DNA of 64,000 nt from NCBI RefSeq assembly GCF_001653235.2, contig NC_035793.1:3906001-3970000 (forward strand), read 5' to 3'. A program made the position numbers and the translations under genes. Below are positions 35,795-46,277 of the stretch, piece after piece (within the stretch, counting starts at the first letter, position 1; every line of letters starts with the position of its first letter). The notes below the pieces were generated by a model that was not told the DNA's origin, did not search any database, and saw only the letters and a program-made list of their open reading frames with translations. The DNA is from Pochonia chlamydosporia 170 (Eukaryota > Ascomycota > Sordariomycetes > Hypocreales > Clavicipitaceae).

Positions 35795-36001
35795 GTGAGG
35801 TGGGATATTTATGACAATGTGCGCGGAGCATGACTGAGATACCAATGATTGTTAAAGCTTGTTTATTGAGTTCCTAATTTCCCAACTATCTTATGGTCCC
35901 GCAATTCCGTGTCCCATGATGTACGTGATAAGACCCAGAGTAACCATTGGTAAAACGAATGTCCCATTGCTATTCCCAGGCAAATTATGATTCAGGGCCA
36001 T

Positions 36002-36400
36002 TTATTCGCCTCGAGGCTGGCCATCGCCTTCGTTGAGGCCTTCAGCCTGTAATGCTGCCAGAAAGGCCTCCAAGAAATCCATGGCGGTTTCCAGGTTTCT
36101 AGAAAAGGACAGGTCAGCTGTGTGCCTTGGGCTGAGCATCGCTTTCTACTTGTGCTCTCTAGGGCCGATCGTACCTAGTTGTCGACCGTATATAGGCGTC
36201 AATTGTAACCAATGCCCTTGCGATAATGTCGAGACGGTCTACAGTTGATCTCATATGCGTAGCTTGCAGCAGGAGCATCCTGAGCGCATAGTGTCTTTGC
36301 GCGTTGGTCAGACTGAAAAAGTGAGGTTAGTATGCCAACGTCCGCACCAACGGAGACATAGAAGTGCAAGCTACCGTGTTGGATGGATGTCCCGACGCAT
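36002..36400 (-). CDS. Small three-exon gene, 86-residue helical protein
   Basis: This gene is built from splice signals, not a long frame. Exon 1 is 36400-36375, exon 2 36312-36175, exon 3 36098-36002, for 86 residues. Intron 1 (62 nt) has an unusual GTAGCT donor but a strong ACTAACCTCACTTTTTCAG end; intron 2 (76 nt) has GTACGA, a CTGAC branch and TTTCTAG. The phases match at both junctions and no stop occurs. The product (MRRDIHPTRLTN, YALRMLLLQATHM, NLETAMDFLEAFLAALQAEG) is almost entirely predicted helix with few aromatics and no signal peptide. The family is not recognised. It lies tail-to-tail with DUR3. Confidence 0.55.
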
Positions 36401-37494
36401 TTTTGATGATGAGTGACTGGTGCGTTGTCAAGGAACCTGTTCTTGGGAGTATGTATCGTTGAGACGAAAGTGTCTAGTGATATAAGATGTATGCTGTTGG
36501 TCGTTCCGAGATGATGGAGAGGTAAAGGAGGACTTTATATTTCATTTGAGAGTTGCCGTTCGTTCTATTATTGTTACACGCACAATAGAGAACAGCATTG
36601 TTGGAGTTGGAGATGTGAGCAAGAGGTGAGTCGACGATGAGTTCTGTAATGTGCACTGATATGAATGGATATTGTGAGCTGCGTACAGTTTACAAACGCG
36701 CTCAAAAGAGTCCTTCATGAATGGCCCATTGCGAAATGTGTACGGCCTTGGTACTTGTTGCCAATGGAGGCTCTTCGTTTGGAGGTCCATCATATCTGGC
36801 GTGCTGCATGGTAAGGAGATTTGTCGGTACTGAACACTTTGGGCTTAAATAGAAGCGGTCTTGGGTACTTTGTACTGATTGAAGTCTCCATTCATCGGTT
36901 GGAAACCTGCAGGCCATTCATGTATTGCCTATCCCTTCCCTGACCAGCGCTCGAGTTTGTTTTGCGGATTTGAGACTCCATGTTAACTGCGCTGAACTCC
37001 AGTTGCTCAACCACTTAATGCTACAGCGTAGGTCCATTGAGCCAATTCCATTGTCTGCATATACTCTTTCAATTTGAAAAATTTACTCCCATTCTCTCAA
37101 TCTTTGGCTCACTGGCCGTCAAGGAGGAGAAAAGTTGCAATTCTGACCACCAATCTAAGCAAAGGAGGCAACTCAACAGGGCCTGAATACCCGAGTTGAG
37201 CGAATTTGCGAGCGCCTCTATTTATTTGCTTTCAATTTGAAACTCATGAAGCAGAGTTTCGATCATGGATTCAACTCGCGATGAACGTTGAGTCGGAGCG
37301 CTGCATGCAGCGGACCTTTGACAACTCAAAAAAATATGCTACAGCCCGAGAAGCGGTTATATGGGGTCTTGTCCATGCTGTCTAATTATGTTTTGTAATT
37401 ACGTGCGCTCAACATTCGTTCCGTCGCCTTGAAACCTGAGCAAGTTGCAAAAAAAAAATGAATCAATGGTAGAGAAACGCAAAAAGAAACAACT
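36401..37494. other. Intergenic region
   Basis: Upstream region of the small three-exon gene plus a spacer to the tRNA. No supported gene. An A9 run lies just beyond the tRNA's 3' end. Confidence 0.4.
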
Positions 37495-37566
37495 TGCCCC
37501 GTACTGGAATCGAACCAGTGATCTTGTCATTACTAGTGACACGCTTTACCACTGAGCCAACGGGGC
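37495..37566 (-). tRNA. tRNA-Thr: tRNA-Thr (anticodon AGU)
   Basis: The 72-nt minus-strand sequence folds as a full cloverleaf: acceptor GCCCCGT/ACGGGGC, D arm with GGTAAA loop, anticodon stem TGTCA/TGACA with loop CTAGTAA (anticodon AGT), and T arm ACTGG-TTCGATT-CCAGT, then discriminator A. It has no intron. A T-rich run (TTTCTTTTT) follows within 15 nt as Pol III terminator. The first anticodon base A would be read as inosine. Confidence 0.95.
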
Positions 37567-38808
37567 ATTCGAGTTGTTGAAAAGGTGGAGAGTTATTACA
37601 AATTATGAAGATGGCGCATAATGTGTGGGTCAATATGCCACTTGCACATGTGTATTAGTTGAGTGGCTAATGGCAGATTCCTGTTATTGTTTCGTTGACG
37701 ACTTGAACTAAATCTTCCCTGTTTGTTGGCTCATTGAACTGTGGCTGTTCCATTGTGAATCAGACGCATAGTTTGAGAAAATATTACTTGCGCGAGATCC
37801 TTTCATTCTACGGCTGTTACCTTTTTGGGAGCTTCATCTTGCATGAGATTGTATTCCCGTCAACCAATCATCTTTCTTCTTATGCCAAAGAGTTGTACTC
37901 CGTAGGCTCGGAGTTGTTGAAAGCAGCGAAATTATCTGACCTGGAAGCCAATAGGGTTCTTTGACAAGGCATGTAAATAAGCAGCGCTGCATATTTCATG
38001 ACAGCCAACCCTAGTAAAGACGGGTTCTCGATCGCACGGCTGATGCGGAACTTTTGCGCTGTGGAAATTAGATGTAAGATCCCCCGCGAAGCAGGTTTCC
38101 TGAAGCAAAAGAAACATACGAATCACGACCGAAACAGAAATAGGCATGAGCCAGTCTTCAGCCCTATGACCAGGTTAAGAATGACGTGAGCCGCCCAGTT
38201 GCACTACTCCGTCGGGAAACCCTATCGGACGGGAACATTCGCCTTTCCGTCTTATCTTGTAAAAGTAAATTCCGGTCATACACTATATGCATCGACATTG
38301 CAGAGATTAAATGAAACAAACAAAGCAGTTCATTGGCTCAATTGGTGCGTACTGCATAATCCCAGTTGTTATACCCTGCCAATGGACCAAGAGGCAGCTT
38401 CTTCGAATGCCTCAACAATGGTCATCGTGAGGATTCAACTAATTTCGAGCAGTTTCCCAAAAAATACGTCCAATTTAGAAACTTTCCATTTCATTTGAAG
38501 ATGATAAATTGGGGTGACAACTAAATTTCCATGGTTCTTCTAGGGTAAGCTCTACATACAACGAGTCCAACTCCAACTGTGCTGTATTTTGACATGATCC
38601 GAACATAAAAACAATGACCCAAATAAGAGGGAATAGCTAGGATAGATTCTTAAATTTCCGGTGTACTCATATTTTCTATAGTGGTCGCCTCGCTGATAAC
38701 TCTTCATGTGGCACATCCTCACAGGGGTACCTTCAAGAGCCATGTTAGTAAATGCGTATACACCAAAATGAAGAGAATACCAACCAAGCATAACTGAGAA
38801 TCCAAAAC
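37567..38808. other. Intergenic region
   Basis: 1.2 kb without a supported gene. A TACTAAC branch-site match with a nearby GAAG acceptor (minus strand, 38750-38731) could belong to an alternative longer form of the small peptide gene. Confidence 0.35.
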
Positions 38809-38949
38809 TTAAGCCTGATTGGCTACAAAGCCATCACAAGGCTCAGCAAACGCGGCGCAAAGCGCGCTGGCCTCTTTCTCGGTATTGGCAACCGGAGCGG
38901 CTGCGGCAAGAGCAACAAGGCTCATCTGGACAAGAAGCTGGAATCGCAT
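38809..38949 (-). CDS. 46-residue secreted peptide precursor
   Basis: A tiny gene starting at the ATG at 38949, preceded by TATAAATA about 100 nt upstream. The first 18 residues (MRFQLLVQMSLVALAAAA) are a good signal peptide. The mature peptide would be about 28 residues, with two cysteines spaced C-x6-C (LCAAFAEPC, Cys31 and Cys38). There is no dibasic Kex2 site and no core repeat. It is divergent from a UstYa-like gene, 500 bp away. Possible roles are RiPP precursor, pheromone-like peptide or small effector; none is proved. An alternative model splices at 38837 to 38731 and would give a 96-residue product. Confidence 0.5.
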   Translation of the reverse strand: MRFQLLVQMSLVALAAAAPVANTEKEASALCAAFAEPCDGFVANQA

Positions 38950-39448
38950 TGTGAATTTGAGTGTAAAGATGGCGAAGGAGTCTACAGTATTGTTGGAATA
39001 GTGATGAGTATTCTTTCTGATCAAACAAAGCGGAATTCGTGGTATTTATAGTGTATTCAACAAGGCACATGTGTAATGACAAGCATGTAGTCGGAGTTTC
39101 TCATTACCCCCGAGAGCAACAGGTGAGACGCCGTAATCACACAACACCAATCAAAGCTGTCCGATGCAAATATCCAAGGGTGTTTATTCGTAATAAAAGC
39201 ACCAGCTGACAGATTTCTACCCTGAGAGGTCAGCTTGTAGGTCCGTTGTAGACAATCTCCGGCTGGTGGCGTTTTCATAAGCCAGCACGCGCTCTTAGGT
39301 GCATCATTCCTTGCGCTCCATGCCGCTTACATGACACTGCTCACGGGCTGCTCCCTCTTATCTAAAATCACCTTGAATCTTTTCCAGTCGACTACTTTCA
39401 GCCACTCCTAAGCTTTGCATGATATTTCTCGAAATAGACTTGTAAAGG
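38950..39448. promoter_or_regulatory. Divergent promoter of peptide and UstYa-like genes
   Basis: A 500-bp spacer between two divergent starts. A TATAAATA box for the minus-strand peptide lies at 39050-39043. No matching box was seen for the plus-strand gene. Confidence 0.45.
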
Positions 39449-40270
39449 ATGTCGCCCGACATGCTCAAATCACCAAAATACGCACTGGTTGCGCAAGATG
39501 ACCAAGGCTTGAGTATCTCACCCCCGACGAAACCGTTGTTGTCGAAGAGAGAAATCGTGATAATATCAATTTCTGCTCTTTTGCTTCTTTTCAGTAATGG
39601 GCTGTGGCTAGTCAATATAGCCCGAGATGGTGTGTTATCCCACGGCCAGTACCTACAGACCAGATCGCTAACTCTACCAGATCGCATCTCCGTACCACTT
39701 CACGCCGTGGAAGACGGGTTGGACAGCCAAGAGTTGAATGTGTCAGATTCACATTGGGAAGCCCTATTTCCACGTCTGTATGCCTTCATCAGACTCAATT
39801 ACACTCTACTAACACATGCCACAGCCGGCGCTGGTGTTGTCGCTCTTCCACCATCATACGTAAAGGAGAAGAATCTGCCAGCCTCAATTAATGATCCTGA
39901 AAGCGGCAAGCTGCTTTACGTGATGAGTGGTTATCACACCCTACATTGCCTAGTATGTTGCCGCCTCCTCCAGTCGCTGGGTCCGCCGTGATGAGTGTTT
40001 CGCTAACTAGTGAAGACGCATGTTCGACATATCATGCTGAGTTACTGGATGCATCAGAATTCCACGACTCCTTATAAGTTTTCGGAAAATACATGGCTTC
40101 ATGGGGTTCATTGCATGGCGGCCATACGGCAGGATATTCTGTGTCACTTGGATGAGAATTTACTTGGTCAGGAGAACATTCATCAACAGCCTGGCGAAGG
40201 CCAAATGAGGAAGTGTAAAGATTTGCGGCCAATTAATGATTGGCTTGAGAAGCACAAAGTTGCTTCATAG
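39449..40270 (+). CDS. UstYa-like protein (DUF3328 family)
   Basis: A member of the DUF3328/UstYa family, oxidase-like proteins that act on ribosomal peptides (ustiloxin, asperipin) and on other fungal cyclopeptides. Exons 39449-39952 and 40016-40270 give 252 residues; the 63-nt intron has GTATGT and a CTAAC branch with acceptor GAAG, the only acceptor that keeps the frame. A single membrane segment (IVIISISALLLLFSNGLWLV, residues about 36-55) follows a short cytosolic tail. The two family motifs HxxHC are intact: HTLHC at 163-167 and HGVHC at 197-201. Length and architecture are normal. ATGs at 39449 and 39461 are both possible starts. Confidence 0.88.
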
Positions 40271-42581
40271 CAGAGTTGGAGTAGGTATTGAATGACAGAC
40301 GGAATCAACTGAATATAGAATTTTACTTAGAGAAAGCGCCCGTCGTTAAAATCAATCGATGATGTTGAACCAACAGTCTGGCCGCAGGCAGCATCCAGGC
40401 ATGGCGCCGGACTGGAGGGAAGGAACAAAGGAAGGAAGGAACGGGGGAGGGCGAAAAAAGAAGGAAATGGAGAATTGACACTGACATTACATCGCTCAAT
40501 CTGGCAGCTTCAAAACGGTCAGCAATTCAACATTAACATCAACATCATCATCATCATCGGCAGCTGCAGAATAACCACCGCCTACACTCTGTCTCCGCTG
40601 TCCCTTTGGCGAGGCCGACGTATACACGATATTCCTGTGAGCACATGAGTCTAGCGAATAATGTAGAGAGTAAGCCAAATAATCTCATCTCATTGATTTG
40701 TCAAAGCCTGCGCAAACAGTCCAGAGCTCATCAGGCAGTCTGCCGAAAATTGGAAGATCTTCCTCCGAATGACAACAACGATGAGGAGTTTAGAAAGAGG
40801 CTCATTGTTACCCTACTGAGGCAATGAATAGACAAGTTACCCCCTGAGGGCACTTGGTAACGCAACAGTTCTCATTGTCCACTCTGCCTCTGACTTCAAA
40901 ACTTCACGCAATGGTACCAACGAACTAACCCAACAGGGGCTACGTATCGTGACCATCAAAATGCCCCTAACCAAAGGAGGTTTGCATGGTTCCCGACTAT
41001 CTTTCCCCACGGTACCACACACAGGCACCAAAAGCAGGGATGCAAATAGTCCCAAGTCCGCGTTTCTGACCAACCTCAGTAGCTCAACTTAGCAAATGAT
41101 ATCAACCCCAGCCGCCGGAGTGTGATCCGCGCTGTCACCACAGATCATCAGGGCCGAGCGTGCAGTCCAGCTACAGAGCGCCATCGTCTTATTTCAGAAG
41201 CAAGGGCAACGCGTGGCGCCACGTTGAAGACCTGGATCCAAGATGCCGTACTAGTCAAGCCACCGCCCGTTGCATAGTTTCCACAACTGGCAATTCGGGA
41301 CTCCCATCAGGCTGAAGCCACGAATATTGCTGGTGGAATCACTGGTGGAAAGAGTTTCGAAAGGAAAGCCTCTACTTATGAAGCGAGATGTCTCAGGAAC
41401 CAATATCTTGCTTCAGCCATCACGCCTGAGCTGTTGATATAGACAAATTGAACTGTGCCTCCTGGAGGGAACTGCAGTTCCACAACGCCTTGTCAGGCAA
41501 CGGGCTGGTTATAACAGATTCTAGATTGTGAAACCCCTATGATCTTCATGACACCTGACGCCAGCGGTTCTTGGCGACGGGAGTTAATGTCAGCTGAGGC
41601 TTGTATCAGTGGGGGTCCATAGTTATTTGAACAATTCTAGGTACAACAACGCCACCAGGCATCTGTTCAAATACTGACGGCAATTTTGTGTTGGCTGAAG
41701 CGAGGCTCATCCGTCTGGGGATGCGGGATGGAACGCATTCATCCATGTCTTGGTTCCCCAGCCAGTCCGTTGAAGCTTCGTGCCTTTACCCGAGCATGTT
41801 GCCTAGGCAGATTGAGATCCGCCACAGCATAAGCGATGTCATGGACTTTCTTCATCCCCACACGGTGAAACAAGACGTTTGGGGTTCGGTGGGCAGTTAG
41901 CATGCGGGCGAGCTGTGAGCCGGTTTCTTGCACTTGGTAGAAGTTTATCGACACGAGCAGACTAAACGCCTGGGTAGGTTGATCATTCATAAGACTAGTT
42001 TAACAGCTTCGTCGTATGTTGTTCAAATTTGCAGCTGCTGAGGTGTATATGTGCCGAGGGTATTACACTCTCCAATTCTTACCAGGTTGAGCGATCTATT
42101 TTCGGCCCCTAGACAACCGGCTTGCCAACTACGGACAATGTTCTTTAAGACGAGGAATAAATATGCTAGCGTCCAAGGCTTGCTTGATCGTTCACTAGAG
42201 CGCCATGGATATGAGCCACTCCAATGGCTCTTCGCCCTCGTAGCACGTAACTGATTTACGGCTTGGCTAATACACTTTCAAGGCAATAATCCTTGAAAGG
42301 CGTTCCATTCTAGCCTGTTGAAGCGCGATGGATACTTCATTCGACGACGCTGCTCGCAAATACGGCATCGGGATGTCATCTACACCAGCCTTGCTATTGA
42401 TTTGTGGCCCATGCAGGGGTTTGCCCGTGACATCAACGGCTTTGATCATTGATAACCCCCACGCCTGGATCTGTGTCGTGGTTTCTATTTCAAAATATTC
42501 TCACTGCCGTGCTCATACCTCCCTTTAGTTGTAGTCATCAACTCATGTTGCATACCAACTCAGCACCGCTTGTACGCCAAA
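40271..42581. other. 2.3-kb intergenic region
   Basis: No supported gene. It has a GGAAGGAA-type purine tract around 40415-40465 and a short CAT repeat near 40540 that encodes poly-Asp in a minus-strand frame (40496-40634) preceded by a CACAG acceptor. That frame could be the last exon of a gene, but no upstream exon could be placed. Confidence 0.35.
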
Positions 42582-43691
42582 ATGATTGAAGACACCGACA
42601 ACAGCACCGATGACACCACAATCCCCGTGCCAATAGCCATGGTCGAGTCGGCATTTATGGCTATAGCATTCTACAATGTCATAGAGCTCCATTTCCTCCT
42701 CTTCACCACCTTCAAGAGATGGCGTAGTCTATACTTTTGGAGCGTCTTTGCAGCTATGTGGGGAGTTGCTCTCAATGGACTGGGAGTTGTGTTCAAGACG
42801 TTCAAAGTCATCGACGACAGCCCTCCCCAACTATTGACCATTGTCACCGTCCTTCTTGTGGGGTGGTATCTCATGGTCACTGGGCAGTCCGTTGCCCTCT
42901 ATTCCCGGCTTCATCTTGTGGTGCACAATACCAAAATCGTCCGAGGGGTGCTTCTCATGATTATCTTCCTGGCCATCACCTGCCACATCCCACTCACGGT
43001 GGTGATTTATGTCATGAACACGATTAATCCTCCGACTGCGCTTAAAGTGTACAAGGTGTACGAGCCATTGCAGTTGACGCTCTTCTCCGTTCAAGAGGCC
43101 ACCATTTCGATACTGTACATGGTTTTCGCGGTCAAGATACTTCGGCCTAGTCAGGCTATGCGAGGGTCTAAGACGAGGAAAACTCTATGGCAGCTCATCT
43201 GTATAAATGTGTTGGTCATTGTTTTGGATATTACGCTGATAGCCCTTCAATTTGCCGGATACGATGAGGTGCAGCACTTTTACAAACCGGCCGTGTACAG
43301 CATCAAATTGAAGCTGGAGTTTGCAGTGTTGAATCAGCTGCTCGAGGTTACGCAAGGGTCCAAGCCGGATTGGATCGACTATCGATTTCCTACTGGCACT
43401 GGCACGACGAATGTGGGGAGTTTGAGCAAACATGGAAGTCGAGGTGATGGTGAGCCCAACCTTGGCGATGTTGAAGCAGGGAGGCATGTTGCCTTGGCGT
43501 ATTTGCACAAGGACGACAACCAAAAGCGTCCACGGGTCCTAACCCGCGAAGGATGGTCAAAGACTCAGACTCAGCAAGTTGGGGTTAATGAGTCGCTTGG
43601 GTCTGCCAGAGGCGATGTTGCTCCGGTGAACTCGAGAGTTCGTGCATCGCCGTCGCCGTCGCAAGTACATCTCGTGGAGGCAGGATACTAG
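42582..43691 (+). CDS. Fungal seven-TM membrane protein, function unknown
   Basis: An intronless 369-residue protein from the first in-frame ATG (42582). Seven hydrophobic segments fill residues 15-255, starting with SAFMAIAFYNVIELHFLLF and including TIVTVLLVGWYLMVTGQSVA and IVRGVLLMIIFLAITCHIPL. A polar Ser/Gly-rich C-terminal tail of about 110 residues follows. The pattern matches a widespread fungal integral membrane family without assigned function; I recall such proteins being grouped under a DUF, but cannot confirm the number here. A receptor-like role is conceivable from topology only. Confidence 0.8.
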   Translation: MIEDTDNSTDDTTIPVPIAMVESAFMAIAFYNVIELHFLLFTTFKRWRSLYFWSVFAAMWGVALNGLGVVFKTFKVIDDSPPQLLTIVTVLLVGWYLMVTGQSVALYSRLHLVVHNTKIVRGVLLMIIFLAITCHIPLTVVIYVMNTINPPTALKVYKVYEPLQLTLFSVQEATISILYMVFAVKILRPSQAMRGSKTRKTLWQLICINVLVIVLDITLIALQFAGYDEVQHFYKPAVYSIKLKLEFAVLNQLLEVTQGSKPDWIDYRFPTGTGTTNVGSLSKHGSRGDGEPNLGDVEAGRHVALAYLHKDDNQKRPRVLTREGWSKTQTQQVGVNESLGSARGDVAPVNSRVRASPSPSQVHLVEAGY

Positions 43692-44723
43692 CCACTTTAT
43701 TTGCCGTTGAGTCCAGAGTGGTTCAAGGTTTGTAGATGGCAACTTGCCAAGCTAGGGATCAATGGCTGTCCCGTCCATTACCTTGAATAAAGGGGGATGC
43801 GCGGAGACGCAAGTCGTGAACAGTATGGTACTTGAGCCATACTGAAGAATGCGACTGATGCAACATCATCGTATCATGGCTGGTAGTGCTGGCTGGAGAT
43901 TTGGAGGCTTCGCTGCCTGACATGACGAAAAATAAGATTGATGCGTATTTGCAGGAGCCGCCTTTCATGGCCATTTATCTGCGGCGAGCGATCATGGCAG
44001 CTGAGCAGCCAAGTTGTGCTGATGTCATGGATAGATATCCAAACTAGTGTTTGGTGACTGCCGATGCGAATGCAAAGTCATCATGGCCCCCATCGGTATT
44101 GGCCATCGAAAAGCAGACCAGTTGACTGGAGAGAAAGGGACATGGACATCGGGAAGGAGCTGGAGAGCTGGAGGACCCTGAGATCGGCGCAACCAAGCTC
44201 GTGGCTTGACCCCACCATGTCGCCATTTTCCCAATTTTATTTCTCCCTCACCATTGATTTTTTTTTTTCTATGTTCGGCTCGGAATCCAGAGTTGCCCCG
44301 CCACCAATAGACTGGCCAAACCTCTTGCCGTGGCATTGGATTATCAGATTATGATGGCTTGATTCAATTACAAATCCGGACCAACAGCTTGCCCATGCAA
44401 GAGCAGTCTTCTGAACATACAGTACTATCCCTTCTTCATATTCCCTCATGGCCTAATCATGCGATAACAACCAAGGGCGACTTTGCTCAAATCCGAAGAG
44501 TCTAGTCCCACTTGGACTTTCGTTCGACCCGCCGCGCCTTGGCTTGTTCCTGCTTCTTCTGGACATTCAAGTTAATTCTTCTTGGGCAGTCACTACACAA
44601 AGATTGTTCCTGCAGTCCCCTTCGGCCGTGTGCGGCGTCTTCAGCCTTTTCTTCAAAAGGCCTACGCAGACTCATTTCTGTTCTCCTCATTCCCACCCGA
44701 GACGAGAGAACGCAGTCGGCGCA
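43692..44723. other. Intergenic region
   Basis: Spacer between tandem genes. The oxidase frame is open back to 44544 without an ATG before 44724, so that part is taken as 5' leader. A T13 run lies near 44260. Confidence 0.4.
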
Positions 44724-46277
44724 ATGCATCCTGTCGCGGAAGCCGAGCTACGAGGCAAAAACGCCGACGGTATTCCGTTTCGCGCGAAACCACACCACGT
44801 ACATCGCACATGGGCGAGGACGTTCTCGTCGATACCCGAGCTCTACATTCAACCAGAAACTCTTGCCGAAGTCGAAAAAGTGGTGTCGCTGGCGCAACAA
44901 TGTCGTCGGCGCATCGTGACTACCGGCTGTGGCCACTCGCCCTCCAACATCACCTGCACATCTAGCTGGATGGTAAACCTCGATCGATTCAACAAGATCC
45001 TCTCGGTCGATTCGGAAACCGGTACTGTGTCCGTGGAAAGTGGCATACGACTCTACACTCTTTGTGAAGAGCTTGAGCGACATGGCTTGGCAATGCCAAA
45101 TTTGGGGAGCATAAATCAGCAATCCATTGCAGGTGCAATTTCTACCGGAACCCACGGTAGCAGTGTGCATCACGGTCTTATGTCCGAAGATATAATCTCC
45201 CTCAAGATCACATTGGCCAATGGTACGACGGAGTTTTGCTCCTCCGACTCTAACCCAGACCTCTTCCGAGCTGCGCTCCTCTCGCTAGGCGCATTAGGCA
45301 TTATCACGGAAGTTACTATTCGAGCCGTCCCTGCTTTCACGCTTAAGTGGAAGCAGACTATTGATACCGACTATAAGCTATTTAAGTCATGGCCGCATGA
45401 TTTGTGGGCACAGAGTGACTTTGTGAGGGTGTGGTGGTTCCCATACACCAGACGGGCTGTTGTCTGGCAAGGAGACAAGACAACGGAGCCAGAACAAGAT
45501 CCCCCAGTGAGCTACTATGACGGAGCTCTGGGTTACTACGTTTACCACAACCTGTTGTACGCTGCGCAGTTTGTGCCTAGAATTCTGCCTTGGATTGAGT
45601 GGTTTGTATTCGGTATGCAATACGGATTTGCTAATGGCTCGACAACCACTGCCATCCAACCTAGTCGCAAGGCCTTATTGATGAACTGCCTCTACTCGCA
45701 GTTTGTGAACGAATGGGCTATTCCTCTTCACAAAGGGCCCGAGGCTCTCAGAAGACTTAGCTCGTGGTTGAACCACCTAACGCCAGACGACCCTGACTAT
45801 GTTCCACACAATATCCCCTTCTCAGCCAAAGGACTGTACGTCCACGCACCAGTTGAGGTGCGAGTAAGTGATACCTCCCTCACTTCGAATGTTCGACCCT
45901 ACTTGGATCCCACCGTGGAAGATGGCCCAACGTTATACCTCAATGCGACACTGTATCGTCCATACTGGCGAGATCCGCCGTGCCGCGACCGCTACTACGA
46001 GGCGTTTGAGTGGTTAATGAGGGACATGGGAGGTCGTCCGCACTGGGCGAAGAACTTTGAGACTTATAGACCTGACATTGAAGGAATGTATGGGGAGAAA
46101 CTGGAAACCTTTAGACGGATACGCGACCAAGTTGATCCAGAGGGCATGTTTGTTGGCCCGTGGCACCGGGACCGAATTATGGCGGACCTTCCGGGCTCAA
46201 AACTTGAGCTTGAAGAGGTTGAAATTTCGAGAAAGAAGACTGCCGGTGGTGGATTAATGATGTCTGGTCTTGTTTAA
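44724..46277 (+). CDS. ALO1: D-arabinono-1,4-lactone oxidase
   Basis: A flavoprotein of the aldonolactone oxidase group; it makes D-erythroascorbate from D-arabinono-1,4-lactone at mitochondrial membranes. The intronless frame gives 517 residues from the first ATG (44724). An FAD-binding type 4 domain is at the N-terminus: TTGCGHSPSN with His71 as the expected covalent flavin attachment site, then GSINQQSIAGAISTGTHGS. The C-terminal ALO domain includes PHWAKNFE and DPEGMFVGPWHRD, typical of the family. Length matches fungal ALO proteins. All key blocks are intact. Confidence 0.93.
   Translation: MHPVAEAELRGKNADGIPFRAKPHHVHRTWARTFSSIPELYIQPETLAEVEKVVSLAQQCRRRIVTTGCGHSPSNITCTSSWMVNLDRFNKILSVDSETGTVSVESGIRLYTLCEELERHGLAMPNLGSINQQSIAGAISTGTHGSSVHHGLMSEDIISLKITLANGTTEFCSSDSNPDLFRAALLSLGALGIITEVTIRAVPAFTLKWKQTIDTDYKLFKSWPHDLWAQSDFVRVWWFPYTRRAVVWQGDKTTEPEQDPPVSYYDGALGYYVYHNLLYAAQFVPRILPWIEWFVFGMQYGFANGSTTTAIQPSRKALLMNCLYSQFVNEWAIPLHKGPEALRRLSSWLNHLTPDDPDYVPHNIPFSAKGLYVHAPVEVRVSDTSLTSNVRPYLDPTVEDGPTLYLNATLYRPYWRDPPCRDRYYEAFEWLMRDMGGRPHWAKNFETYRPDIEGMYGEKLETFRRIRDQVDPEGMFVGPWHRDRIMADLPGSKLELEEVEISRKKTAGGGLMMSGLV

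Noticed and set aside
38809..38949. Alpha-factor-type mating pheromone reading of the small peptide
   Set aside because: The C-x6-C spacing with Pro before the second Cys is reminiscent, but the flanking Trp residues, repeats and Kex2 sites of hypocrealean pheromone precursors are absent.
40496..40634. Possible last exon with CACAG acceptor and poly-Asp tract, minus strand
   Set aside because: No upstream exon with matching phase and start could be found; the Asp run comes from a CAT microsatellite.
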